From positions 1 to 64,000 of the forward strand of contig JAGGNK010012670.1 of NCBI GenBank assembly GCA_017590115.1: DNA of 64,000 nt, given 5' to 3'. The notes below the pieces were generated by a model. The model ran no database searches, was not told where the DNA came from, and saw only the letters and a list, made by a program, of their open reading frames with translations. Both the position numbers and the translations under genes were made by a program. This DNA comes from Montifringilla adamsi (lineage: Eukaryota > Chordata > Aves > Passeriformes > Passeridae). Numbering within the stretch: the stretch's first letter is position 1; each line of letters starts with the position of its first letter. Below, one piece after another: positions 37,564-50,239 of the stretch.

Positions 37564-37587
37564 TACAAATATATATATATATTTGTA
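37564..37587. repeat. 24-base perfect AT palindrome within a TA microsatellite
   Basis: TACAAATATATA followed by its exact reverse complement TATATATTTGTA, then further TA units to about 37598. It can form a cruciform; such sequences are prone to length change. Confidence 0.9.
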
Positions 37588-38929
37588 TATATATATAGTT
37601 TACTCTTTAAATTTTAGCTGTGGTAACATTTTTTGTATTAAAATATCGTCAGGTACAATAATGTTCCTCACTAAGTAAACACTTAAACATGTTTCCTTAA
37701 ACAAGGCAAGTTTCTGATTTTTTACAGCCTCAAAGGATAGAGGTATTAGCTAGTCCTAACACCTGGCAATACAGTACAATTAAGAGTGCTTGTTAAGTGC
37801 ATTTTATGCAGCTGAATGCAATCACAGTCCTTGAAAGGCCTAAGACATTTTAATCACGGTAACTGTGCACTGGAATACAGTGACCATGAAATGCCACAGG
37901 GAATATATGCCTTGGACAATTTTCCCTGGCAGCAAATTAGTGCACCACATGGCATCTTCTGGTATAAGAGGTAGCTCATATCATTGCACTGTCTCACTCA
38001 TCTCTTCGCGTGATACATGAAGAGCACAGGAAGATTATGAAAGGTGACACCCTTCCCACTGTCAATATGATCATGAAAGAGCTGCAACTTCCTTTTCAGC
38101 AAGAAGCTGCCGCCATTCAACAGTCAATAGGTGATAGATGTAGTACTGAAACAGCTGACATATGATTTACTGTCTCAGATAATGCCAACAGGAGGCAAAA
38201 ACAGCAGCACCAACAAAAAATGGTCTGGATTTATTCATGGCAGATGTTAACCTTCTTTGCTGGAGTAACAAATACAAAGCATCTTCCCACCTGCATCAGC
38301 CATTAGTTTGGACAACAGACTGTGATTTCCAGGAAGCCAAGTAAAAGAGGCTGCAGATGTAAGAGAAAGGCACTCTTTGACTCCTTGTCAGCTGTACCTC
38401 AGATTGTACTTTGAGGGATGCTGAGGAATAGGTTTGCAACGCTGTATTAGAGGACATTGCTTCTTGAATGTTCAGCCTGACAACTAGAGCTGACAATGAA
38501 AGAATTGGATTCGAATGCACAATTTACCAGAAGACACAGTAAATATTTATTCTGATTTCTTCACCCACAAAAGAGCAAACTTTATCTTTGACAGCCAATG
38601 CAGCTGCGAAAGAGGAAATTGCCTTAAACACACCTTTTTATAGCCATCAGCCAATTATGCAGGCTGGGGCCATTATAACTTCCTACATGTATTAAGACAT
38701 GCAGGTCTTGCTTCAGATTATGATCATCAATATCTTACCAAAGTAAGGTAAGGCTGATTTTCTTCAAAGGTTTACTATGCACCCCTTACACTCACTCATC
38801 GAAATTTCTAATGTATGTTAAGTCAGAGAAAAAAACAAGACCCAAATGTAATACATTGCTCTGGAAGTCAGTGGTGGCAGAGAACTCCTTATTGAAATAA
38901 CTTGTTTTTACCAGACGATTCTTTGTCTT

Positions 38930-39320
38930 ACTTGTCTCTTAGCTGTGCATGATAAGCATGTGGGTGGGTACACAGCATCCTATCATCTCATTTAAAGCAA
39001 AAACAGCAACCCATATGAAAAAAAGTTGTCATGAGACACGACTTGGCCAGAGAAACATTAGAGAGCCATTTCTGAATTTGTAAGTGTGATAAGGAGCATG
39101 ATTTCAACACAAGGGCTCATACCACTGCATTTATCATGCCATGCTGACTGACCACCATTAATGAGCTTAATGAGGAGCAGCAAGCTGTTCAGAAACAATG
39201 TTAAAAAAATAATGTCTTTATCACAGTAAAAGGCAACTGCTGGCACAATATCAATTTTCAGAAAATTTTCTAAGTGGCAACTCCCCAGTTGTTTTGCTAC
39301 TGTATATATGTACAATGTTT
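38930..39320. promoter_or_regulatory. Candidate cis-regulatory segment with clustered GATA motifs
   Basis: Four GATAA/TTATC words occur at 38951-38956, 39088-39093, 39131-39136 and 39218-39222, together with a CCATTAATGAGCTTAATGAG stretch (about 39152-39171) that carries two TAAT homeodomain cores. The segment contains no recognisable repeats and no product-like frame. This clustering suggests an enhancer or conserved element, but that is inference; GATA words are common in AT-rich DNA. Confidence 0.25.
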
Positions 39321-40846
39321 AACAGCCTTGTGCTGGTATGCTGCCCTTTTCTGTGTCATGATAGCAGTGCTGGGAAAGAGGCAGGAACAGCAGAGCTACA
39401 CAAAAACCTCCAGTCCTGCAACCACTCTGCAACAGGAATCTGAGTAGCTATTTAACAATGAAGCCTCTTTTGAAGTCTTGGCAATACAAAATTCTACACA
39501 AATCTTTGTATGTTACAGGCACAAAAAGGTATATTCATTATGATTTTTGTTGGAAATAGCCATCAATATATGATGATATTTCCATTCCTAGGGACTGTGT
39601 GCATCTATACTGCAGTCTCTAAGAACTCCCTAAAATCAGCATCACAGTCTGGACAATAACAACCCAGAGCCCATGGCTTATACTGCTGTTTATTCATAGA
39701 GACAGTATTCCTTCATTTAAGGTTATAGATCTTTTTAATATAATTTCTTTACCTCCTGGCTGGCTTACTTTTCTGTCAGAAGGCCTCTGAAGCTCCAGGT
39801 GCTGCCCAAGTTCCTTGAATTGTTCCTAATGCACTGAGATTGCACACATCTACTTCAGGAGTGCTCAATCAGCCTACTGAGATCAGGTTTCTACTACTCC
39901 ATTAATAAATATGGTGTGAAATTAAATATTTTACAAAATCATATTAAGAGTCTGATTTCTTTCATATCTAAGCTTATTCAGCTGACAGTTTGTCAGCTTC
40001 ACACATTGTTTAGCATTAACTTCATTAAGTACTTTTAACATTATGGATGTCATTTACCCCGATCAATACAAGGGGCCAAAATCTTGGGTCCTCTTGTTCA
40101 ACCTTTTACAAAAACTGGCATTCCACTATTCTTTTTAGATCTCTTGGATTTCCCAGCAGCTTCCAGATTTATTGGAAGAACCATTCAATCTCCTGCTTTA
40201 AAACTCCTGTATGTAAAATACCTTGGCCAGATGATTGTAAAATATTTCATTTTAACATACGTTCTTTCACATATTTCTGAGTTATTAGTGGAGTAGGATG
40301 TGTTATCATTATAATCTAAATAAATCAGGCCACTATTTTTTCAGGTATGACCTAGATATATCATTGAGCATTTTCACTTTCTCATCCATAAAACTGGCAA
40401 TTTGTCCACCTCAATCTAGTAACAGTTAACACTAATTGGAGTAAGATAATAGATAACAATACCATTGAAATAGATCATAAATACCATAGAATATATGACA
40501 CTAGATGGAGCTTCATTCCTTGCTTTAATGTTTATCTCACATTTAAATTAAGTAGTAATGTTTATCTTACTTGACTGCTTATTTTAAAACTCTTACTCTT
40601 CTCACCCATAACTCCAGACCAGAGTCATGTGACATCTTCCTGACACCCCTACCCAGTCTGTCCTTGCCACTCCCTCTGCACAAATCCTTCTGTCTCCTCA
40701 TCTCTAACCTCAGTAATACTCAGAAGCAATAATATAAAGCACTTTTCTGGATATAGTTTGAAGGAATTTTAACCTATGTCATGTTACACTACACCACGTG
40801 CAGTTTATTTGCACCACAGAAACACCCTTTCCAGGTGAAACCAGTA

Positions 40847-40888
40847 ATTTATTATTATATTATTATATAATAGTATATTTATTATAAT
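40847..40888. repeat. TTA/TAT-rich simple repeat
   Basis: Imperfect run of TTA, TATTA and TATAA units. Confidence 0.85.
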
Positions 40889-41804
40889 GTTAACATTCTA
40901 ACCAAACAGCTATTATTATTTCAGATATAACCATTACAGAAAACGCAAGGAAGAACACAAAAGAAAATTCCATTAGTAAATTCTCAAAATTCTACAGTTA
41001 AATTTGCTAGACACATACATGCACACATGCTTCTATCTCTGCTGTTACACTAACCAATTACTGCTCCAATCATCCTCATGAAGAAGAGAAGGAGAACCAG
41101 CAGAGGAGAATATGGATATCGATGGTGGGATTTCTTTCTCCTCGCTTCAAAATGTGGTGAGTGTTTCACTGTTAATTTTTTTATGTTAATTTGTGCTACA
41201 CTTTGCTATTTTTTCATGGTTTATAATTTCCTGAATATACTAAATATACTGTGTTTTATACATGTTGAGTATTTGGGTTTTATTCTGTTATCCTTAATGG
41301 TTTTACTGAGCTCCCAAGATAGCATTATTTTAATGAGCTACAACTGACCATTGGTGATTTGTTTATAGCCTCTGATATTTTCCTGTTCTTGTACCATCAA
41401 GGCCTCTGCTACCATTCTTTGCTTGTATTCCAATTCACTATGTTATTATTGTAGGGTCACAGACAGTTCACTGTACACAGAAGAACTGCTTGGTAGTATT
41501 GCTATCTGTAATTTGCAAAAGGACATCAAAATTACTACACAAGTGTATAACATCAGCTCATGCTGAACAAGTTACATAATAGTTACCTGCTTGTTAAACT
41601 ATTGCTGGTTTAGCCAAACAAGCTAAAATAAAACTCAACATAGGGCAGAAGAGTCTGGACAAAGTAAACTTGGCAAGCCATAGTCCGGAAGCTTTCCAAA
41701 GTAAATAAAAAGCCTGCAGTTTGTTACTAGTAACGGCAGCACTGTTTTTAATGGGCAGTTCTACTGCACCCCATCTCCATTTACTGAATCACATGTTGTG
41801 AATG

Positions 41805-42660
41805 ACTGTTTTAGATGGTTCAATCACCAGCAAAAGTATTGGCAAAAGCAGGTTTGTTATTTAACCACAAAAAGTTTCCTTGGCAAGGTTTGCTTTACCA
41901 CTTACAAGATGGTTAAAGCACACAGAAAAATCCCACTAAAATCTAAAATCAATCAATCTAAACCTAAAATCAACCAAAAATATCTATGTAGAGACTGGGG
42001 ATGGAAAAGGGTAAGGACAGGAAAATGTAAAGACAAAAAGGATAAGGGAGAACCTCTCACCATATCACAAGGTTCAGAATGGAGCCCCTTGCCAAATCGA
42101 GCCCTAGATTTCCCAGTTTAGGCCTAAAGGTTTTAACACTTCAACTTAACAGCACTTAATCAATAGCTAATTTAAACAGCTTAACAAAAGATTCAATAGA
42201 ATTTACTATATGCACAACAGTAACTCACCTACAGGCAAAATCCACTATGAATCTAAAGTAATTCAGAATCTAGAAGAACAAGACTCATAGGACATTTGCT
42301 ATAGAATATTCACACTTGCATGCACACAGACCTAAACGAGTGTGCACAAGGTAAACTTATGAAAAATTCCCCTTTCAGTCAACAAAGTACTAACACCAGA
42401 TGCCTTTGCATCGTCCCCATTGCGGAATGGGGCTATTGGCCCAGGCTCCACTAGCAGTCTTTGGTGGCAGTCCTCCAAGTATAGCAAATCTGAAATTTCA
42501 CTGGCTGAGAAGGGAGCTTTCAGGTCACAGCCCATTGCAGACTAGGAGAGACCAAAGGGTCTCACTTAGGATTGCTGTTTACAGGGTGACAAGAGAGATG
42601 ACTTTGGACACAGTAATTTTCCATCCTGGCTACAATTCAGGTTGGTAACTTTCAAAGAAA
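41805..42660 (-). mobile_element. Avian ERV solo LTR (ERVL-type), minus strand
   Basis: I recognise several blocks of a songbird LTR in reverse: CAAGGTTTGCTTTACCACTTAC (split around 41885-41906), the GAGCCCCTTGCCAAATCGAG block (42079-42098), a GTGTGCACAAGG block (42340-42351), CACCAGATGCCTTTGCATCG (about 42395-42414) and GGATTGCTGTTTACAGGG (about 42570-42587), which sits where the family has its TATA-containing promoter. Left and right edges are approximate; the right part may run on towards 42890, where a CR1 copy begins. No retroviral coding sequence is present. Substitutions and the lack of a clear flanking duplication indicate an old insertion. Confidence 0.62.
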
Positions 42661-42911
42661 GTTCAATAACAAAACTATTGTTCCACTTGGATTATTCAGG
42701 CAAAAAATTAATTTCCAAGGCTGTTTGTTAAAAAACCAGGAGCTTGTTAGACAGCATAGGTTCAGGGGAGTAGATAGCATTTCTGATCAGAAATGATCAG
42801 CTAAGCCCAGGTCCTGTTCTACATCTGAGCCCAGATCCTGCTCATGCACACTGAGACCTAACGAGCATTTCCGAGCAGCTTGAAGAGGTGGGGGGCAGGG
42901 GATGCACCACA

Positions 42912-43345
42912 CCACAGAATCACAGATTGGGTCAGGTTGGAAGGGACCACAGTGGATCATCTGGTCCAACCTAGAGCATCCCAGAGAGCACAGCACAGGA
43001 TTGTGTCCAGACGGTTCTTGAATATTTCCAATGAGGGAGCCTCCACAACCTCTCTGGGCAATCTGTTCCAGTTCTCGGTCACCCACACATTAAAGTTCTT
43101 CCTTCAAGTGGAGCTTCCTGATCATCACTTTTTGCCTATTGCCTCTGTCCCATTACAGGCTCCATCCTCTTGGCACCTTCCTTTCAGACACTTGTAGACA
43201 TTGATGAGGTCCCCTCTCTGTTGTCACTTCTCAAGGCTGAACAGGCCCAGTTTGCTCAGCCCTTCCTCATAGAAGGGATGCTTCAGTCCCCTCATCATCT
43301 TCATCATCCTCTGCTGCAGTCTCTCCTCCTACATTACCCTGTGGC
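42912..43345 (-). mobile_element. CR1 LINE 3' fragment, minus strand
   Basis: Reverse complement of the CR1 3' end. From left to right: CACAGAATCACAG (tail), GGTTGGAAGGGACCAC, ATCATCTGGTCCAACC, GGGAGCCTCCACAACC, CTGGGCAATCTGTTCC, AAGTTCTTCCTTC, TGATGAGGTCCCCTCTC and GCTGAACAGGCCCAG. It covers the 3' UTR and the end of ORF2, 5'-truncated near 43345. The words used differ from those of the copy at 28559, so the two belong to different CR1 subfamilies. Confidence 0.93.
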
Positions 43346-45249
43346 CTCTATTTATTTTGCATCTTCTCAATGCTATCTCAACTTTTAGCATCCTCAAGCA
43401 CCTAATTAGAAGTATTCTACAGACCAGTTATAAGTGATTTTTACAAAACAAAGCCTAGAAAAAAAAACCCATCCCATTTGACTTTTAAAGGTCAAACTCC
43501 AGTATGCTGCCAGGCAAGTAGAGGCATCTCAACTCCATTATCAAGATGCCAAGTGACCTCTGTCACCCACACAGTGGAAAATGTACTGCTCCTCAGCTCT
43601 GGTGAGAGAGCACACCATCAGAATGCACAATCAGTGATGAAATAACAGTGGTTGCTGCAGGTGGTATGGAAAAAAAAGTTGTAAAAGGCAGTTCAGTCAG
43701 GCTGAGCCTGTTGTGTATCTGGTCAATTCAGAGTGTACAATTATGTCCTATATAGTAAGTTGATTGCTCCAGCCCTGTGCCACAAAGGTCAAACTACATT
43801 TGAGTGCAGAAGAAACAGCTCTCCACTGTACAGAACTGCAAATGGAACACACACAACAAAGAGGAGTGGCAGGGAAGGTTACTGATAGCAATCAGTGAGC
43901 AGCACAGGCAGTGACCACTTTGAAGGACCCTTCACAACACTCATCCAGCATCCCCTGTCTCTGCACTGCACAGACACAGGACAGCAGCAGGGCATAAGGA
44001 GAAAATACACTCTCAGAAGACTCTCTATCTGCCTGCAACAACACCTTTGAAACCTACCCAACTACGAGTCAGCTTGAGGTCTATTGACTCATTTATCTGC
44101 AAGCCAACTCTGAAAACCCAGAATTTTAATCACAGCCAGAGACGTCTTGCTACCTCAGGGGAAGATGCCTGGCAGTGATACCTACTGCCTTTATTACTGT
44201 ATTGGAGAAGTTTACTTGCTTCCCAGATGCACACAGGTGCAGGAGCATTAGGGAGAGATTTCTGTACTGATATCTGCACTTACAGAGCACACAATGCCCA
44301 GCACAAGCATCACCTTTCTTGCTCCCCTCAGACTCCCACAAACACACAACTGCACACCCACCAAGGACTCTGCACTTGGCCATGGAGCAACACAGCCCAC
44401 CCTGCTACAAATGCACAGAAAGGCTGTTCTGGACCAACTTGCCTTCACAGACAAGATAGGGAGATAAACCTCTGCCAACATCCCACCAATCCAAAGAGTC
44501 ACAGATGATCACTCCATAGGCAAGAGACTTTCACTAGCAATCCAAAACTGGGGGCAAAGGAATCACAGCCAACTCCTGTACACTCTCTGCTAGCCACTCT
44601 TCCCAAAGGCGAAACACATGGGAACTAAAGGTGACTGTTGGACAGGCTGTACTTTTAACACCTGCTTCTAGAGCCTGTACAAGCATGGCATCATTTAGCC
44701 ACTCTCTGTTCAAGTCTCACTATCAAGAGTCACACATATTAGAGAGGGATACATTGGCATAGCAGCCTTATAAAGATGAGCTAAAAGTCTTTCCAGAGGG
44801 ATTGTAAATGGAAGAAGGAAAGAGGTGCTTCAAAGTGATTTTTTTTTCATTTTCTGCATTAAGTTCAGAGAGACAAATCAAGATATCTAACCTAGAGGGT
44901 GATTAGGCATTATTTTCAGTATCCCAGCTATATTATTTACTTACTTTGAGCATATTGCAGCAGAAATTACAAAAAGGGAAGGGTGTTTGGGTAAAGAGTA
45001 GTCTGAGGCCACTGTGATAAAAACTAAAAAAAGACATTATTCATGGACAACTGCAGAAGTTGGTGCAAGCATACAGGCTCAGATCACACACAGGATTCTT
45101 GGTTTTCCCTGCATAAGGATTTCTTTTCAGATATTCTACCATGGGGCACTAACAGAATCAGTTACAAGTGTCCCAGTGCAAAGGAGAGCTTGATATATTC
45201 CTTCCTTGATATATTCCCTCCAAATACCAAAACAGAATTCTGTGTCTGA
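43346..45249. other. Unique non-coding sequence, slightly less AT-rich
   Basis: No gene is supported; frames up to 94 codons have no recognisable product. A 16-base-period pair of CTTGATATATTCC words (45189-45217) lies just before the next CR1 copy. Confidence 0.65.
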
Positions 45250-45888
45250 TGGGAAAATGAGTGTACCCTGGCAGCCAGAAGGACCAATCAAATCCTGAAG
45301 CACATCAGGCCCAGCATCACCAACCAGGCGAGAGAGGGGATTGTTCTGCTCTGCTCTGCACTGGGGTGGCCTCACCTTGAATATTGTGTGCAGGTTTGGG
45401 CACCACAATATAAAAAACACCCTAAGTCATTAGAATGTGAACAGGAGGCCATGAGGATGGTGAAGGGCCTTGAGGGGAAGCTGTACAAGGAGCAGCTGAG
45501 GTCACTTGGTCTGTTCAGCCTGGAGGAGACTGAGAGGAGTCCTCACTGCAGTTACAATTTCCTCACGAGTGCAAGCAGAAGGACAAACACAAATCTCTTC
45601 ACTCTCATGACTACTGACAGGACCCAAGGGAATGGCCTCAGTCATGTCAGGGGAAATTTAGGTTGGATATTAGAAAAAAGGCCCTTCACCCAGAGCGTAT
45701 TTGGGCACTGGAACAGGCTCCTCAGGGGAGTTGTCATGGCACCAAGCCTGACAGAGCTCAAGAATCATTCAGACAACACTCTCAGGCACATGGTGTGGTC
45801 CTTGAGGTATCCTGCACAGAGCTAAAGAGTTGGACTCGGTGATCCTGATGGGTCCCTTACAGTGTAGCATATTCCTGGATTCTATGAC
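45250..45888 (+). mobile_element. CR1 LINE, ORF2 C-terminus and 3' UTR, plus strand
   Basis: Follows the CR1 consensus on the plus strand from the TGTACCCTGGCAGCC word, through CACTGGGGTGGCCTCACCTTGA-like sequence (split over 45360-45380), the TGTGTGCAGGTTTGGGCACC box and AGCCTGGAGGAGACTGAG, to the 3' UTR words GGAACAGGCTCCTCAGGG and TTGGACTCGGTGATCCTGATGG. It ends with GGATTCTATGACC, the family's 3' tail form. 5' truncated near 45250. Confidence 0.94.
45388..45825 (+). pseudogene. CR1 ORF2 C-terminal remnant, read into the 3' UTR
   Basis: A 145-codon open frame whose first third matches the CR1 ORF2 tail (VWAPQYKKHPKSLE, RMVKGLEGKLYKEQLRSLGL, FSLEETERS). The remainder reads through 3' UTR sequence that is non-coding in the parent element. 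This is the longest frame in the window with a recognisable origin. It is a fossil and has no promoter or start of its own. Confidence 0.85.
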
Positions 45889-46541
45889 CTCTCAAGGGTC
45901 TGGTGGGACTCTTGTATGTATGTACATCATGTACTATGCAAGGCATATGCTAAATACAAAGCATAACAATGATGCCTACTGAAGCAGCAGCACACAGATG
46001 TCTACAACCAAATTATGTAAGCATAAATTGTCTGAGACAGTACAAGACTAGTTGATATAAATAGCAAATTAAAATATAATTCTAAATTCAAAGTAAAATA
46101 TGATTATTAATAAAAGCAATAACAAAGGAGAGCACTGTGTAGGAAGGAAAAAGACAGCATAGAGAAATCAGCACTTGTAAAAATATATTCATTGCAATCC
46201 CTGAAAAGATACAGAACTCAAACCCTTCTGTCCCTGGTACAATCTAGTGTGTTTCTAAATGACTCAATGGAACTGAAATGAAAACAAATTTCTAATAAAA
46301 GCACTGGATATCACTGATCAGAGACTTCAACTTACAGCAGAGCAGCCATCATTTGATTAGGTTTCTGTGAGATTTCACTATAACAGCAGCTACTCCTTTA
46401 CACTATGCACTAATGGCTGGTATCCAACTGATTCACAATTCTGCTGAAGTGATAATGAAGCATTTGCCAGACAGAAAGTTACAAAAGCATGAACAATTAA
46501 TAGCAATGAGAGTTATTATATATACATGGTATGTTAGAAGC

Positions 46542-46565
46542 GGGGGGAGGGGGTGGGGGCAGGGG
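46542..46565 (+). promoter_or_regulatory. G-quadruplex motif on the plus strand
   Basis: G runs of 6, 5, 5 and 4 separated by A, T and CA. This fits the canonical four-run pattern with loops of 1-2 bases. It is isolated in AT-rich DNA with no gene start beside it. Confidence 0.65.
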
Positions 46566-47747
46566 TAAGAAAGAAAGAATAAAATTCTGGGAGACTGCTG
46601 GGCAAAGTGGTATAATTTCTGGAATGGAGGAAATTTATTCCAAGCCACATTGCTTTCCAACCACACCATCCTGCTTGTCATCATCTGCTTTTAAGCATGA
46701 CAGCTTAAAGAAACCACATAACCAGTGAATGTGACTCCCCACCTTTCTTCAAATTTGATCATTGATACTGACAGATTTTATCTTTGCTAGAGCAAAGAAT
46801 TATGGTTCAGTTATCAGATTGTTCAGAACTCTAGTAAGTTGAAATGTGTGAATTTTTTTTTAGTGATTTGCACCTTGATTGAAGTTAAAAATCCCCTTTT
46901 TTCTTACTTAAAAAGAAAAATCTTCCAAGATGCAGCACCAAACCACTAAATATGTTGGAAATAAAGCTTCTTAAGTTTCAGTTAGATCTGATGAGTAAGG
47001 CAATAGTCTCAGGTGTGTTTCAAGACACAAAGTGAAAAATAGATGCTGGGAATTAAGAAATTTCACTTGGCATATCACCTGTCACCAAACAAGTTATAGT
47101 TCTTTAAGAAGTCTACACAGCACTGGATGAAGATGCTGGAAAATTCTTTTAACTTTAGCACAATAGTGTATGATCCCTGTATTCATGGTTAATGCTTACT
47201 TTTTTACCATAGAGTGATTTGTACAAATACCAGCGATTAATGTGGCCTTGTGTTAACTCCCTGCTTCTCTGACTAATAAGACTAATAAGTCTTGTGCCAG
47301 CTAATGCTTCCTTATCTATCTATATTAGTGATTAATATGTGTCAGCAGATATCTTAGTTTTGAGAACAAGAATCGTACATCAGAACAAAGAATAGTAAAG
47401 GAAGTACATTATGCCCCGATCACATTTGACACACTTTCAAGGAGGTAAGATTCATCAAAAGATCCAGAACCATATCCAGTAAGTCCACCAAAATAATTAG
47501 CATATATGCATATGTTCAGGAAATGTGATGAATATGTATTGCTTTGAGGAATACAGCCTGGCCTGTTAGGTTAGTGGGCATGCATGCTTTGAGGAGAATT
47601 CCCCATGCATCCAGCACTGGTAATAAAGCAATGGTGACTTTCTAACCTAGTAAATTGTTTGAAGAGTTTATTTCCTGTTTTTTAGTGACACACCCAGATA
47701 CTGGCTCAAATACACAAGTAAAGAATAATAAAGAAACTTGGCCAAAG

Positions 47748-47830
47748 ATTGGAACACTTTTTTTTTTTTTTTTGCCTTTATATCTCAATTGGAACACTTT
47801 TTTTTTTTTTTTTTTTGCCTTTATATCTCC
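47748..47830. repeat. Two-copy 40/43-bp tandem repeat with internal poly-T
   Basis: Copy 1 (47748-47787) and copy 2 (47788-47830) both read ATTGGAACAC, a T run, then GCCTTTATATCTC. The T run is 16 bases in the first and 19 in the second; otherwise they differ at one base. This indicates a recent local duplication. Confidence 0.93.
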
Positions 47831-49117
47831 TTCACTTATGAAGATTTGTCTAATCAACAAGTGCCTGTGCCCTACATTCACATTAATTCCCCTTGTGTAA
47901 TACCTCCTTGTCACCAGCAAGGAGCATCTGTTCTCAGGAGTTTTTCAGTCTGCTGTGGAAAGGAGAATGTCAGTTTACCCAAACTACTTTGGTGCACCTG
48001 AAGGGGCCTCACACCTGAGAGAAACTGACAATACTGTTACCAGACTGACTTTAGCAGGGATTGTCTGCTTCTTTGAGTTAAGAAAGGGTTTAGGGAGCCT
48101 GAGTCTTGTCAGGTGTTGTAGCAAATTGAAACAGCCAACAGGTGAGTCCTGAACACCATTAACTCAGAGTTAATCTAAGATACTACCCTGCCACATCAGT
48201 ATTCTTTCTTCCTGTCCTTTTAAGGGACTTCTTCCCCTCTATAAAAATTATTCTTAGAAAGAGACTAACATACCACTCCTGCCTCTGGAAATGGACATTC
48301 TGTAAGAGCAATTTCCTGTGGAAAAAAAAATTAAGAAAGAGGATGGGGAGAACCCTTAAAGCACTACACAAATCAAATTACTTCTCTTATAAGCTACATA
48401 GTTCACTGACCAAATCACTCAGTAGTTTGTGCTACTAATTGGAATTCTTTCTCTCTTGTCATATCATTCTCCATTTCCTTACTCTTTTTCCTGAGAATTA
48501 AAGCAATTCCCAAAGGCTCTGAAACTGAAAAAAAACCAGCAATACAGGTAATCCACACAGAAGATGAGGGATCGTGCATCTTCTTCCAGGTACCACAACT
48601 GAGTCTTCTCCAGTACTCTGAGTTATGTAGGTTCACAGTCTGAAAGGATGTAAATGTCTTCTAAGTAAAATCCAGGATGTTCCTTCATCTGTGTGCTTTT
48701 ATAACCTTCTCATGCGTGGTCTCAGGGAGTACCCTATAATTCACATCTGATCCAGACTGCAGAACTGGTAACTCCCTCCTGTGCAGGAGGCTGCAAGTGC
48801 TCATGTAAATATGAACATAAACCTCAGGAAGCATCAAGAATATTCATCCTTTGAAGTGGTAAGTCTCCCTGATCCAGCCTGGTAAGAGCAATTTCTTGTT
48901 CCTCTCTTACAGGCTGCAAAGTGACAAATTTCTCAATAGGTGTTCCAAACCCTCAGGGTAATAGAAAGTTACAAATGTCTGACTGCTTTTGTACTTATAT
49001 ACAAAATAAGATTTTGCCCTTGAAAAGTTGGGGTATTTTTTTAACAATTAGGGTTTTCAGGCTACTGCCCCAGATTACTGAATGTATCTAAAATTGTTAT
49101 CTGCAATGTGAATTCAT

Positions 49118-49155
49118 CCCTGGCATGAGTATGTACACTCAACCCCATGCCAGGG
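49118..49155. repeat. Perfect 10-bp inverted repeat
   Basis: CCCTGGCATG (49118-49127) pairs exactly with CATGCCAGGG (49146-49155) around an 18-base loop. No U run follows either arm, so there is no reason to call it a terminator. Confidence 0.85.
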
Positions 49156-50239
49156 TCACACTAAGCACACATACCTGCATTAAAGCAAATGGAGATGTTA
49201 AAAAAGAAAAGTGTTACCTTATTATTGGAGGCCTAGTACTTGTCATTAATCCATCTGACGTGTCACCAGAAAAAGAGGAAGGAACATAACTTGAAAGTGG
49301 GAGCAGACACAACTGTCATGCCTGGGAGGCTGATCTTTCCTGTTGCTCAAATGCTCTCCTCCTGTCTAGGATAAAAAATTGAACCCTGCAGAGAAGACAA
49401 AAACATCCCTTTGGAAGCAGTTATTACAACCTGATTATGCTAGGTCTCCAGTGTTATTAACACTTGCTGCCTGTGCTTGCCATTAGCTCCCACCAAGTTT
49501 TAATAATACTTTCTGAAGCAGAACTGAAAACATTTCTCACATCCAAATTAACACCTGATTATTTTCATTCTGGTGAGGGTGGAATGAATACATAAAGCTC
49601 TTTTTTTTTTTTTTGCTTCCAATTTCAGAACTAATAAATACGGTTTTATAAATCATGACTGAAGTTATTTTTCAAGTTTTTGATATTTCCTAAAAATGTG
49701 CATATCTTTATTTTACAAGTGTTTTGCAAGGATAATGGCAAGTTGCTTATCTTAAATTCCTTTCAACCTAATCCTAAATGTCAGTTTAACCAGAGTTTGT
49801 CAGTGAATTAACTTAACTTGGAGTTAGGGAAGCTATTATGCAATGGATTCAGGGACAGTACACAACTGCTCCAAACTAACCACAGGCCTCCCACACGGAA
49901 TATTGTAAGTGCTTTTGTGCCAAACACCTGCTGTAGATCATGAGTAAATTTTTTTTGGTGATTCAGACTTCTTTTATAAAATCTCTCTCAATTTCTTCCT
50001 AAGGTAGATTTATAAAAGCAAGTGAGATGAAGTATCTTTTGGAGAGGAAGAGTTCTATTTACATGAACAGTACATGAAAAGATGAAGAGTACTCACTAAG
50101 CTCAGACTACAGACTTTTAGACTGCTGGTATTCAAATAAATGAAGGCAGTCCAGAAGAGCATAGCTGCTATACAATATGATTGTTGTCTAGCTCATCAAC
50201 CTGAAGTATACATGTGAAGATAAAATCCCAGATGGCAAA

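Larger units (their letters stand above)
32871..41804. other. Unique AT-rich non-coding sequence
   Basis: No supportable gene; the longest frame (124 codons, 36207-36581, plus) shows no recognisable domain and lies in AT-rich DNA. Within it are a T-rich tract (33729-33820), an A-rich tract (37029-37118), a 24-base AT palindrome (37564-37587), a TTA-rich simple repeat (40847-40888) and the candidate regulatory segment 38930-39320. Confidence 0.7.

Noticed and set aside
43346..44520. Possible exon from several overlapping 60-93 codon frames
   Set aside because: The frames overlap on both strands without a dominant one, and no domain or splice pattern supports coding.
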